From assembly GCF_014192055.1 (NCBI RefSeq), contig NZ_JACHXM010000001.1, forward strand, positions 444,931 through 508,930: a DNA stretch of 64,000 nucleotides. Direction: 5' to 3'. The stretch comes from Halomonas organivorans (GTDB taxonomy: Bacteria; Pseudomonadota; Gammaproteobacteria; Pseudomonadales; Halomonadaceae). This document shows positions 1-8,251 of this stretch, one piece after another. The notes under the pieces were generated by a model that made no database searches, had not been told where the DNA came from, and worked only from the letters and a program-made list of their open reading frames with translations. The translations under genes and the position numbers were made by a program. Every line of letters begins with the position of its first letter. The stretch's first letter is position 1.

Positions 1-434
1 CCCGGCAGGAAGGCGGCGATGAAGGACTCGCCCATCGAGTAGGCGTAGTTCGAGACCACGATCAGGATCAGCCCCAGCCACACGTAGCCCGGGGCGACGA
101 AATAGAGCAGCGCCGTGGCGACGATGGTGACCACGTAGCTGGCGAACAGGAAGCGCTTCTTCTCCGCCCGATAGTCCATCACCGCGCCGCACAGCGGGCC
201 GGTGATCACCACCAGCAGGTAGCTGATCGCCAGCGCCAGGCTCCACAGGAAGTTGGCCAGCCGGTAGCCGTCGCCGCGGTCGCCGACGATCACCGTGGTG
301 AACAGCTCGCCGAACACCACGGTGATGATCAGCAGGGTGTAGGCCTGGTTGGCGAAGTCGAACATCGCCCAGCCCAGGATCTCCTTGCGCGAAGCCCAGG
401 GCTTGGCGGGCGCATCGGTGGCGGTCACGCTCAT
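1..434 (-). CDS. UMF1-family (Atg22-like) MFS transporter, N-terminal part
   Basis: The C-terminal part lies beyond the window edge. About 144 residues are visible, starting MSVTATDAPAKPWASRKEIL. The GWAMFDFANQAYTLLI stretch near residue 25 is typical of the UMF1/Atg22-like branch of the major facilitator superfamily. Hydrophobic segments follow at about 32-52, 66-85 and 105-140, with a basic loop between them, so this is an inner-membrane carrier. The substrate is unknown. It lies 116 bp downstream of the S15-type hydrolase on the same strand and may be the third gene of that operon. The start is the first in-frame ATG; its Shine-Dalgarno sequence is weak. Confidence 0.8.
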   Translation of the reverse strand, partial: MSVTATDAPAKPWASRKEILGWAMFDFANQAYTLLIITVVFGELFTTVIVGDRGDGYRLANFLWSLALAISYLLVVITGPLCGAVMDYRAEKKRFLFASYVVTIVATALLYFVAPGYVWLGLILIVVSNYAYSMGESFIAAFLP

Positions 435-550
435 GGGGGGCATCCCTGTCGAGAAAGAGGCCAAGATAGCAGCCGCGCATCTCGCCGACTATCGACGTCG
501 GGTTTCCTCTTCGACCTGCTCCCGGCGCCCCTCGGTGCTCGTGGGTCGCG

Positions 551-2578
551 CTACACCAGGTCCCGCGGGATCGTCTCGTCCCAGGTGCGAGCGAAGATGC
601 GGGTCTCGCCTTCCCAGGCGTCCAGGGTGGCGCGCAGCCGGAAGTTGTCCGGATCGCTGGTCATCAGGGTGCGGGTCAGGGTGCGCACCTCCCAGTCGCC
701 GCGCTTGAAGCTGCGCTCCCACTCGGTCCAGCCGCTGACGCTGTCGTAGCTGCCGTAGGCGTAGCGGTAGCGCTCGGTGACCCGGGCGGCGATCTCCAGG
801 TCGATGTCGTCGAGCCGATAGCGCCCCTCGTCGTTGATCACCTCGAGCGTCGTCTGGTCGTTGGCCAGGTCGCGGATCACCCGCCAGCTCTCCTGGGTCG
901 GCTGGATCAGGGTCTTGGCGATCGGTGCCGCACCTTCCGGCTCGAGGAAGGCCGGCAATGCGGCCTCCTCCACCGGCTGCGGCGCGCGCACCGGCAGCAC
1001 CAGCCGGCTGCGCCCGGGGCACAGGGTCAGCTTGACCGGCCGCGGCGCCGGCCAGGCCAGCGGCCAGTAGCTGGTGGAGAGCGCCAGGCGAATGGCATGG
1101 CCGACCGGGAACTGCTGGGCGATGTGCTTGAGCGTGACGGTCACCCGGTAGCGTTGCCCCGGCACCAGCGGCTCGGGCTGCTCGTCGCTGTCGCGATGGG
1201 TGAGGTTCAACAGGCCGTAGGAGACCCGAGTGGCCTTGTCATCCTCGGCGACATCGCTCAGCCGCAGCGCCACCATGGCCACCGGCTGGTCGGCCTCGAG
1301 CTCGAGCTCGACGGTCGGCGCCCCGCAGATCTCCACCGTTTCCTCGAGCCGCGGAGTCTGGAAGATCAAGGCCCCGCCGTCCTCGTCGCGCTGGTCGTGG
1401 GGCAGGTCGGGCGGCGCATTGTAGGAGCACCACTTGCCGGCGTAGAGCCCCACCGAGAGCGGCGAGCGAATGGCGAGCTCGGCCGCGTCATCGACGCCCT
1501 CGGCCTCCGGCAGCAGGTCGTGGCCGGCGGTGAGCCGGAAAGAGGCCGGCACGATGCGCGGCGACGGCCAGCTCGGCTCGGCCACCCACCGCCCGGGGCG
1601 CATTTCATAGCGCGCCGAGGGCGGCACCGATTCCTGCATCCACACTCTCAGCATGGGCTCGTCCATGATCCCGGTGTCGCGGCCCTTGAGCCACTGGTCC
1701 CACCAGCGCAGCGACTCCTGGAGGAAACCGATGGCCGGCCCCGGCACGCCCAGGTGCGGGTACTTGTGGGCCCAGGGCCCGACCAGCCCCTTGCGCGGCA
1801 CGTCGAGGCCGGCCAGCAGCCGGAACACGGCGTTGCAGTAGCCGTCGGCCCAGCCGCTGATGGCGTAGACCGGACAGCGGATGGCCGAGAAGTCCTCGCA
1901 CACCGAGCCGTGCCGCCAGTAGGCATCGCGGCGCTGGTGCTCGAGCCACTGGGCCAGCCACAGGCCGCTGCCGTCGAGCCGCTCGAGCCACATCTCCCGC
2001 CAGCGCTCACCGACCAGTATCGGATCCGGCGGGCAGGCGTTACCGTCGAACATGGTCGAGGCCCAGGACAGGTTGTCACCCAGCAGGCAGCCGCCCATGT
2101 GATGGATGTCGTCGGCGTAGCGATCGTCGGTGGAGCACAGGGTGATCACCGCCTTGAGCGCCGGCGGGCCCAGGGCGGCAATCTGCAGGCCGTTGAAGCC
2201 GCCCCAGGAGATGCCCACCATGCCGACCTCGCCGCTGCACCAGGGTTGGGCTACCAGCCACTCGATGATCGCCACGCCGTCGGCCAGCTCCTCGGGCAGG
2301 TACTCGTCGGTGAGCACGCCGTCGGACTCCCCGGTGCCGCGAATGTCGACCCGTACCCCGGCATACCCGTGGCCGGCCCAGTAGGGGTGGCTCTGGACAT
2401 CGCGGGCGGCGGTGAGGTCGCGCTTGCGGTACGGCAGGTACTCGAGGATCGCCGGCACCGGATGTGCCTCGGCATCCACCGGCCGCCAGATGCGCGCCGC
2501 CAGCCGGGTGCCGTCGGCCATGGGAATCCAGGTTTCCTCCTCCCGCACCACGCGGGGAAAATCAACGACGATGCGCAT
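551..2578 (-). CDS. CocE/NonD-family (peptidase S15-like) hydrolase
   Basis: 675 residues. The N-terminal half is an alpha/beta hydrolase of the X-Pro dipeptidyl-peptidase/cocaine-esterase type. The nucleophile motif GISWGG places the catalytic serine at about residue 124, preceded by the family-typical RVDIRGTGESDG segment. The C-terminal ~200 residues (from about 430) match the jelly-roll X-Pro dipeptidyl-peptidase C-terminal domain. There is no signal peptide, so it is probably cytoplasmic. Members hydrolyse esters, amides or proline peptides; the substrate cannot be read from sequence. It starts 15 bp after an ATP-grasp gene with a ribosome site in the gap, so the two are almost certainly co-transcribed and may act on the same small molecule. 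Confidence 0.9.
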   Translation of the reverse strand: MRIVVDFPRVVREEETWIPMADGTRLAARIWRPVDAEAHPVPAILEYLPYRKRDLTAARDVQSHPYWAGHGYAGVRVDIRGTGESDGVLTDEYLPEELADGVAIIEWLVAQPWCSGEVGMVGISWGGFNGLQIAALGPPALKAVITLCSTDDRYADDIHHMGGCLLGDNLSWASTMFDGNACPPDPILVGERWREMWLERLDGSGLWLAQWLEHQRRDAYWRHGSVCEDFSAIRCPVYAISGWADGYCNAVFRLLAGLDVPRKGLVGPWAHKYPHLGVPGPAIGFLQESLRWWDQWLKGRDTGIMDEPMLRVWMQESVPPSARYEMRPGRWVAEPSWPSPRIVPASFRLTAGHDLLPEAEGVDDAAELAIRSPLSVGLYAGKWCSYNAPPDLPHDQRDEDGGALIFQTPRLEETVEICGAPTVELELEADQPVAMVALRLSDVAEDDKATRVSYGLLNLTHRDSDEQPEPLVPGQRYRVTVTLKHIAQQFPVGHAIRLALSTSYWPLAWPAPRPVKLTLCPGRSRLVLPVRAPQPVEEAALPAFLEPEGAAPIAKTLIQPTQESWRVIRDLANDQTTLEVINDEGRYRLDDIDLEIAARVTERYRYAYGSYDSVSGWTEWERSFKRGDWEVRTLTRTLMTSDPDNFRLRATLDAWEGETRIFARTWDETIPRDLV

Positions 2579-2593
2579 CCCTGTCCTCCTCGT

Positions 2594-3901
2594 TCAGCCC
2601 TCGATATCGTCGAATTCGAACGTCAGCCGGGCCGCCAGGCGCTCGTAGTCCTCGAGCAGGCGTTCCGCGCTGTCGGCCCCCATCCAGATGTAGGCCAACG
2701 CATAGCTGTAGCTGTCCTGCTCGGGGAGGGTCGACAGCCGCTGGCCCGTCGCCACCTGCAGGGCAATCACGCTGCCCGGGAAGTCCGCCTCCAGCTCGGC
2801 GATCTCCTCGTCGCTCGGCACCCGGGCGGCCACGGCGTCGACGAAGAACACCCGGTAGAAGAACTTGGCCGCCACCGCGTAGTCGCCCTGGCGATGGGGC
2901 ATGTCGGGGCGTCGACCGAGCGCCAGGTCGATGGTGACCTGCTGGTTGCTGACTCCATCGACCTTCTCGAACAGGTCACAGTGGGACTGGGAAATCCGGG
3001 TGTTGATCTCCAGCAGCCAGATGCGATCCTGCACCTCGTCCCAGAAGTACTCGATGTTGAAGGCCGAGTTGTCGAAGCCGATGTGGCGCATCACCGTGTC
3101 GGTGAGTTCGCGCATCTTGGCCTGGACGGGATCCGGCAGCCCCGAGGGGTAGCGGTAGTGAAAGAAGCTCAACACCTGAGGGTAGCGCAGCGAGTCGACG
3201 ATGCCGTAGCTGACCACCTCGCCGTCGAAGACATAGCCCTCCACGGTGCACTGCCAGCCGCCGATGATCTCCTCGGCCATGCAGAAATGGCCGTCCACCG
3301 CGGCGATCTCGTCCGGCAACCTGGCCTGTTCAAGCACGGTGTTGAAGGGATCGGCGATCAGGCCGATCTCGCCTCGCAGCCGCTCGATGGCGTGGTAGAA
3401 GTCTTCCGGCGTGTCGATGCGAAAACCCAGCCGCGAGCCGGAGGACTTGATCGGCTTGACGAAGAACGGGAAGTAGAGCCCGGCCTCGCCGATGCGGGTC
3501 AGCGCATCGTCATCGAAGGGATCGAAGGCCGTGAAGCCGGGGATGTACTCGGGAATGACCTCCTTCTGTACCCGACGGCTCCAGTACTTGTGCTCGCACT
3601 TGAGCAGGCTCGCAAGCGTCGGCGACCGGGTGCCGAAACGCTCGCAAAGGATCGGCAGCATGGTCGAGACGGGAAAGTCCATGTAACCGACGATGGCATC
3701 CACGTTGCCGTCGAAAGCCTCCAACTGCGCGGTAGCCTCCTCGAGCATGGCGGCAATGTCGAAGACCTCGGTGTCGTAGACGGCCGCCGGGTCGATGACG
3801 CCATGAAAGCGGCAGCCATCGGCACCCCTCAGGTTTTCGAGTCGCTCCCGGTTGAAATCGTTGAGCCCCACCACGAAGACATTGCGCACGTCATCGCTCA
3901 T
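2594..3901 (-). CDS. ATP-grasp domain ligase
   Basis: 435 residues. A Rossmann-like N-terminal region (1-100) is followed by an ATP-grasp fold. Visible hallmarks are the FFVKPIKSSGSRLGF lysine/glycine segment (about residue 150), the EEIIGGWQCTVEGYV region that binds the adenine side, and the metal-binding WLLEINTRISQSHCDLF segment (about residue 295). ATP-grasp enzymes join a carboxylate to an amine or thiol through an acyl phosphate. It resembles the biotin carboxylase/carnosine synthase-like group, but its substrates are unknown. It is the first gene of a likely operon with the S15-type hydrolase and possibly the UMF1 transporter, a combination that suggests a small peptide or amide is made, cleaved or exported. 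Confidence 0.85.
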   Translation of the reverse strand: MSDDVRNVFVVGLNDFNRERLENLRGADGCRFHGVIDPAAVYDTEVFDIAAMLEEATAQLEAFDGNVDAIVGYMDFPVSTMLPILCERFGTRSPTLASLLKCEHKYWSRRVQKEVIPEYIPGFTAFDPFDDDALTRIGEAGLYFPFFVKPIKSSGSRLGFRIDTPEDFYHAIERLRGEIGLIADPFNTVLEQARLPDEIAAVDGHFCMAEEIIGGWQCTVEGYVFDGEVVSYGIVDSLRYPQVLSFFHYRYPSGLPDPVQAKMRELTDTVMRHIGFDNSAFNIEYFWDEVQDRIWLLEINTRISQSHCDLFEKVDGVSNQQVTIDLALGRRPDMPHRQGDYAVAAKFFYRVFFVDAVAARVPSDEEIAELEADFPGSVIALQVATGQRLSTLPEQDSYSYALAYIWMGADSAERLLEDYERLAARLTFEFDDIEG

Positions 3902-4076
3902 GATCGCCCCTTGCGGCCAGCCGGCCGCGTCATCGAGGCATCTCGGGCGCCCCCCGGTTGCCTCCTCGGCGACAGCGCTGCCGCCTCCTTGGCAGCATAG
4001 TCCAGTCGGGGCGAGCCGGATCGGCGTCCCCGCATGAGGGACGCCTCGCCGCCTTCAGGACTGGGCCGGTCAGCAA

Positions 4077-4104
4077 GGATTCGGCATCGACCCGTGCCGA
4101 ATCC
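4077..4104 (-). terminator. Candidate terminator hairpin after the PAS chemoreceptor gene
   Basis: GGATTCGGCA and TGCCGAATCC form a perfect 10-bp stem around an 8-nt loop, just past the stop codon at 4120 on the minus strand. Only a short T-rich tail follows, so termination may be inefficient. A second 8-bp hairpin (GGCGTCCC/GGGACGCC) lies at 4023-4045. Confidence 0.55.
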
Positions 4105-4119
4105 GGCAGGCTGCCGGGG

Positions 4120-5610
4120 TCACTGGCCTCGGGCGGTATCCTCGATGGCCTGGAGGGCGTCCTGCAGCTCCTGGAACAGCGTCTGGGAGTGCTGGACCAC
4201 CTCGCCGATGTCCTTGGCCGACGCCGAGGCGCGCTCGGCCAGCGCCCTCACTTCTTCGGCCACCACCGAGAAGCTTCGCCCCGCCTCGCCGGCTCGCGCC
4301 GCCTCGATGGAGGCATTGAGCGACAGCAGGTTGGTGCGCATGGCGATCGCCTCGATGTCCTCGGCGAAGCGGGTGACCCGCTGGTTGGCGGTGGCGAATT
4401 CCTCGGTGCGCCTGGCCATGTTGTCGCGATGGGCGACATCCTCGGTGGCATCGCGCAGGAAGGCGGTGTAGACGATGGCATCGTCGATGCGAATCCGCGC
4501 CAGCGACAGGCTGGCCCATCCCGAGGTGCCGTCCTTGCGTACCACCTCGACCTCGCGGGTCTTGCCGACCAGGCGATCCTCGCCGGTATCGCGATTGCGC
4601 TGCACATAGCCGTCGTGATGCCCGCGGATGGCATGGGGCACCAGCATCTTGACGTTCTCGCCCATCACCTCGTCACGCTGGTAGCCCCACAATCGCTCGG
4701 CGGCGGCGTTGAAGAAGGTCACCCGGTTATGTTCGTCGATGGTCACCACGGCATTGATGGCCTGTTCCAGGGTGCTCTCCATCAGGGTGCGGAACTGCCG
4801 CTGTTCGGTGATATCGCGCACGAAGGCCGTATAGCACTGGTGCCCGTCGACCACGAAACGCGACAGCGCCAGGTTGACCCAGCGTACCTCGCCGTCGGCG
4901 CGCTCCAGCTGGACGTCGCGGCTGGTGCCGACGATGCGGTCATCGCCGTGGCGCCGATGGCGGTCGACGAAGCCGTCATGCCGGTCGCGGATCGCGCCGG
5001 GTACCAGGCGATTGACGTTCTCGCCCAGCACTTCGTCGCGGCGGCGACCCCATAGCCGTTCGGCGGCGGCATTGAAGAAGGTCACCCGGTTGTGCTCGTC
5101 GATGCTGACCACGGCGTCCAGGCACTGTTCCAGCGCCTGGCGAGGCCCCTGCTCCGCCTCACGAGCGGCACCGACGTCTCGCACCACGGCGACATACCCC
5201 TCGCCGCCGTCGAGCATCACACGCGACAGGGCGATGCTCACCCGGCGCCGGCCGCCATCGGCTCTCTCCAGCCGCACCTCGCGATGCCGCCCCACCTGAA
5301 CGTCATGGCCGGTCGTTCGGCTGGCCTGAAGATGATCCTGGTGTTCTTCGCGAAGCAGTTCGGGCACCAGCCGATCCACCGGCTGGCCGAGTACCGCGGC
5401 CCGGGACAGCCCCCAGAGGCGTTCCGCCGCCGCGTTGAAGCGAATCACCCGGTCCTCGGCGTCGATCACCACCATGCCGTCCACGGCCGACTCCAGGACC
5501 GCCTCGGCAAGCCCCTCGCCAGCCCCGCTGTCCAGTACCGCCGCCCCTGTTCCCTTGTCCACTTCCCGATGCTGCACGGGCTGCAGCCATTTCTTGTAGT
5601 TCAGTTGCAT
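4120..5610 (-). CDS. Soluble three-PAS methyl-accepting chemotaxis-type receptor
   Basis: 496 residues with no transmembrane segment and no HAMP domain. Three PAS domains lie at about 28-150, 155-275 and 280-395. The second and third are near copies (both contain [18 protein letters not shown]), pointing to internal duplication. Residues about 410-490 carry the tip of an MCP signalling hairpin ([20 protein letters not shown] ... [14 protein letters not shown]), but the long flanking coiled coils of a full receptor are absent. The architecture resembles BdlA-like cytoplasmic energy or redox sensors, whose PAS domains bind flavin or heme; cofactor binding here is inference. It is monocistronic, with a region of nested inverted repeats upstream. 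Confidence 0.88.
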   Translation of the reverse strand: MQLNYKKWLQPVQHREVDKGTGAAVLDSGAGEGLAEAVLESAVDGMVVIDAEDRVIRFNAAAERLWGLSRAAVLGQPVDRLVPELLREEHQDHLQASRTTGHDVQVGRHREVRLERADGGRRRVSIALSRVMLDGGEGYVAVVRDVGAAREAEQGPRQALEQCLDAVVSIDEHNRVTFFNAAAERLWGRRRDEVLGENVNRLVPGAIRDRHDGFVDRHRRHGDDRIVGTSRDVQLERADGEVRWVNLALSRFVVDGHQCYTAFVRDITEQRQFRTLMESTLEQAINAVVTIDEHNRVTFFNAAAERLWGYQRDEVMGENVKMLVPHAIRGHHDGYVQRNRDTGEDRLVGKTREVEVVRKDGTSGWASLSLARIRIDDAIVYTAFLRDATEDVAHRDNMARRTEEFATANQRVTRFAEDIEAIAMRTNLLSLNASIEAARAGEAGRSFSVVAEEVRALAERASASAKDIGEVVQHSQTLFQELQDALQAIEDTARGQ

Positions 5611-5690
5611 GAGAGCCCCCTGCGTCGTCCTGACGCGTTGTTATGTCATTCGACGTCGACCACGATCCGCCGGTCACATGACACTTCTGC

Positions 5691-5741
5691 CACTTTAGTC
5701 CCAGCGTTGGAGGTCCAACGTTTAATCGCGTCGCTAAAGTG
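5691..5741. promoter_or_regulatory. Nested inverted repeats upstream of the PAS receptor gene
   Basis: An outer pair CACTTTAG (5691-5698) / CTAAAGTG (5734-5741) encloses an inner pair CGTTGG (5705-5710) / CCAACG (5715-5720). The structure sits about 80-130 bp upstream of the ATG at 5610. It could be an operator pair or a structured leader; no matching family is recognised. Confidence 0.4.
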
Positions 5742-5770
5742 CCATGAGGATCGGCCGAGGGGAGGGCAGG

Positions 5771-5804
5771 AAAACGTTGCCCCGGCATCGAGCGATACCG
5801 GGGC
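5771..5804 (-). terminator. Rho-independent terminator after the TelA-family gene
   Basis: GCCCCGGCATCG and CGATACCGGGGC (5779-5804) pair in 11 of 12 positions with a 2-nt loop. On the minus strand the hairpin is followed by AACGTTTTCC, a short T tract. It lies 37 bp past the stop of the gene ending at 5841. Confidence 0.65.
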
Positions 5805-5840
5805 AGGAAGGAAGCGGCTCCGAGGCACGGCGACGATAGG

Positions 5841-7022
5841 CTAGCTCGAGGCGTCGTCCTTGCCTCCGGTCTCGCGGCCAAGGCGTTCGACGGCGCCATG
5901 CCCTTCTCGAGTCAGCGTCTCCAGGCGCTCGATCTGCTCGCCCAGCCGCGGCAGGGCCTCGCGGCGGTAGCTCGCCAGGTCGTCGACCGCCGCCATGACG
6001 TCGGCGAAGGCGCCCTCGAGGGCCTTCATGTCGAGGTTGGCCGAGGCGGCACGGGTCTGGATGTCGACGCCCTGCTGGCGCAGCGCCCGGGCGGTGCCGG
6101 CAATGGTCTCGCTGGTGGTGGCGTTGAGCGACTCGACCCGGTCCAGCACCAGCCGCTGGTTGGCCAGCGCCAGGGCCACGGTGGCGGCCACGCTCAGCGC
6201 CGACACCGTGACGTTGACCGCCCGGTCGACGCCGCGCATCAGCTCACGGTTGTTGCGGATGATCACTTCCAGGGCCAGCACGCCCTGCTGGCACACCGCC
6301 TGCTGCTGCTGGAGGTCGAGGATGCGCTGGCGCAGAGGGAACAGCAGCTCCTCGTCGACGAAGGCCCGCCGCGCATCGTCGGCGATGTCATCGCGAGCCG
6401 CCGCCAGGCGCTCGTCGATCAGCCGGCCCAGCGACACCTGGCGCTCGAGCTGATCGAGGATACCCCGCATGGCCTCCTGGTCGTCGGCGAGGGTCAGGTT
6501 GTCGCGTTCGAGCATGTCGCGACCGCCCTGGAGGTCGGCGATGATCGCTTCCAGCGCCTGCTGGGCGGTCTCGAAGCGCTGAAAGTAGCGCTGCAGGCGG
6601 CTGCTCGCGCCAGGCAGGAGGCGGCGCAGGCGGTCGAAGCGGCCGGGCTCCAGGCGATGATGGCGCGGATCCAGGGCATCCATGCGGCCGCGCAGCGCGA
6701 CCAGCGCCTTGGCCACCGGCCCGCCCTCCTCGCCATGGCGGGCCAGCTGGCGCAGCGGCGTCTTGAGCATTTCGCTCTGTCGGGCGGCCTGCTGCTGGAG
6801 CTCGAGGCCCATCTCGTCCACCGCCCGGCGCTGGCGGGCGGCGGCCCCCTCGGCCTCGTCGCCCAGGGTCTGGGCCACGAAGGCCTCGGCCATGGAGGCA
6901 AGTTCCGGATCCGCCGCAGCACGCCCGGCCTCATCCGCCGCCGGTTGTTCCAGCTCCTCGGCAATGCGTTCCACGGGGGGCAGCGACAGCGGGCTGCCCG
7001 ATGAACGAGGCGCGTCGGTCAT
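5841..7022 (-). CDS. Toxic anion resistance (TelA/KlaA family) protein
   Basis: 393 residues from the chosen start. The central and C-terminal region has the TelA signature: a long helical protein with the VIIRNNRELMRGVDRAVNVT segment (about residue 255), then ALSVAATVALALANQ and ESLNATTSETIAGTA. Family members were first linked to tellurite resistance and are more generally associated with envelope and stress functions; the biochemical role is unresolved. It is cytoplasmic and alpha-helical with no signal peptide. The ATG at 7022 is preferred over an in-frame ATG 27 nt upstream because AAGGAGAG lies just before it. The next gene upstream (7160-8095) is on the same strand, as is common for TelA with a membrane or coiled-coil partner. 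Confidence 0.88.
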   Translation of the reverse strand: MTDAPRSSGSPLSLPPVERIAEELEQPAADEAGRAAADPELASMAEAFVAQTLGDEAEGAAARQRRAVDEMGLELQQQAARQSEMLKTPLRQLARHGEEGGPVAKALVALRGRMDALDPRHHRLEPGRFDRLRRLLPGASSRLQRYFQRFETAQQALEAIIADLQGGRDMLERDNLTLADDQEAMRGILDQLERQVSLGRLIDERLAAARDDIADDARRAFVDEELLFPLRQRILDLQQQQAVCQQGVLALEVIIRNNRELMRGVDRAVNVTVSALSVAATVALALANQRLVLDRVESLNATTSETIAGTARALRQQGVDIQTRAASANLDMKALEGAFADVMAAVDDLASYRREALPRLGEQIERLETLTREGHGAVERLGRETGGKDDASS

Positions 7023-7058
7023 GGCGTGGCTCTCCTTTTCTCTTTTCAAAAGCCGCCG

Positions 7059-7121
7059 GCGCTTTTCCAGAAGCCATCAGCGCTTTTCCAAAAGCCATCA
7101 GCGCTCTTCCAGAAGACATCG
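7059..7121. repeat. 21-bp tandem repeat, three units
   Basis: Three consecutive 21-bp units begin at 7059, 7080 and 7101 (consensus GCGCTTTTCCAGAAGCCATCA), and a degenerate part-unit precedes them at about 7040. Unit two contains the inverted repeat GCTTTT-CC-AAAAGC. The array lies between the two genes of the TelA pair, upstream of the telA ribosome site. Confidence 0.85.
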
Positions 7122-7159
7122 GCGCTGGCGATGGCGGCCGGGACCCGTCTCCCTGCAGT

Positions 7160-8095
7160 CTATCGCGTCTCGCGGCCATAGCGCCCGGCGCCGTCGATGA
7201 AACGGCGCAGCTCCTCGCAGGCCTGATCGGCGCCGATCCGGGCCTGCGGGCGATCGGTGACGATCCGCGACAGCGCCACGCTGGTGTCGTCGAGCGCGGT
7301 CAGCGCCGCCTCGTTGCGGGCGGCGAGCCGGCGCAGCGAGCGTTCGGTGTCCTCGATCAGCGCCAGCCGGCGACGCAGGGCACTGGTCTCGTTGGCCGAC
7401 AGCTGGTCGGCCTCCTGGCCGAGGCGACGGCGGATGAAGTCGATGTCGAGGCCGGCCACCCCGCGGGCCTGGGAGGCCATGGCGGTGAAGTTGTCCACCG
7501 CGCCCAGGCACACTTCGACCACCAGCGAGCGGGCCCGCTCATGGGCCAGCTCGCCGGCCGTGAAGCGCGAGGCCATCACCTCCAGCACATGTCGGTAGCG
7601 GCTGTAGAGGCGATCGACCTGGGCGGCATGATCGGCACGACTGGCCTCCAGCAGGGCCTTCTTGGCACGGCAAAGCGCCTGGACCACCTCGTCGGCATCG
7701 TTCGGCGGATGCGCGGGATCGAGCTCGCTGACCCCGGCCTCGCGGGCGTCCTCATGGCGTCGACGGTCCGCCTCGGCGCGCAGCATCTCCTCGAGCCGGC
7801 GCTTGTGACGGCGCGCCCGAAAACGCCGCCAGCGGCGTTCCAGCGGCAATTCCACGGCGATGGCGACCAGCCCGGCCAGCCACCCGCCGAGGCTGGGGTC
7901 GAAGCCACCCCACAGCGAGGTCAGCCACATCAGCAGGCTGACGAAGGGCACCAGGAAGACGTAGCGAACCACCACCTGGAAGCGGGTGGGGTGCTCGTTG
8001 GCCAGCGCCAGTCGCGGACTGGCCAAGCCGGCCAGGCACCACGGCAGGCAGGTCAGGAACAGGCCGTAGGCGGCTCCCTGAAGGAATCCCAGCAT
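7160..8095 (-). CDS. Membrane-anchored coiled-coil protein, partner of TelA-family gene
   Basis: 311 residues. Hydrophobic segments at about 5-28, 42-62 and 68-85 suggest two or three N-terminal membrane helices. A very basic stretch follows (RRWRRFRARRHKRR, about 87-100), then a long, charged, mostly helical region to the C-terminus that looks like coiled coil. No catalytic motif or named domain is recognised. Its position directly upstream of the TelA-family gene, same strand and 137 bp away, suggests a joint membrane-associated role. It might be an XpaC-like partner of TelA, but the sequence does not prove this. Confidence 0.7.
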   Translation of the reverse strand: MLGFLQGAAYGLFLTCLPWCLAGLASPRLALANEHPTRFQVVVRYVFLVPFVSLLMWLTSLWGGFDPSLGGWLAGLVAIAVELPLERRWRRFRARRHKRRLEEMLRAEADRRRHEDAREAGVSELDPAHPPNDADEVVQALCRAKKALLEASRADHAAQVDRLYSRYRHVLEVMASRFTAGELAHERARSLVVEVCLGAVDNFTAMASQARGVAGLDIDFIRRRLGQEADQLSANETSALRRRLALIEDTERSLRRLAARNEAALTALDDTSVALSRIVTDRPQARIGADQACEELRRFIDGAGRYGRETR

Positions 8096-8190
8096 GGCGT
8101 CGTCGTGGCCTCCCTTCGAACGATCGCATCGGTGACGGCCTCATGATGAGGCCAGCGAGGCCATCCCGCCACCCCGACCCGCGCTTCACG

Positions 8191-8246
8191 ACTCACGACT
8201 CACCACTCATCACTCATCACTCACCACTCACCACTCACCACTCACG
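8191..8246. repeat. Heptanucleotide tandem array (ACTCACC type), eight units
   Basis: Eight consecutive 7-bp units (ACTCACG, ACTCACC, ACTCATC, ACTCATC, ACTCACC x3, ACTCACG) run without interruption and stop 5 bp before the 3' end of the next minus-strand gene. A second, unrelated heptamer array occurs at 56419-56516 in the same kind of position. Confidence 0.9.
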
Positions 8247-8251
8247 CACCA

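Noticed and set aside
1097..4000. Very long plus-strand open frame (967 codons) opposite the hydrolase and ATP-grasp genes
   Set aside because: It is antisense to two genes with clear domain motifs, has no ribosome site and gives a low-complexity His/Arg/Gly-rich product typical of GC-rich shadow frames.
8191..8246. CRISPR-like array
   Set aside because: Seven-bp units without unique spacers; the same applies to 56419-56516 and to the 21-bp units at 7059-7121.
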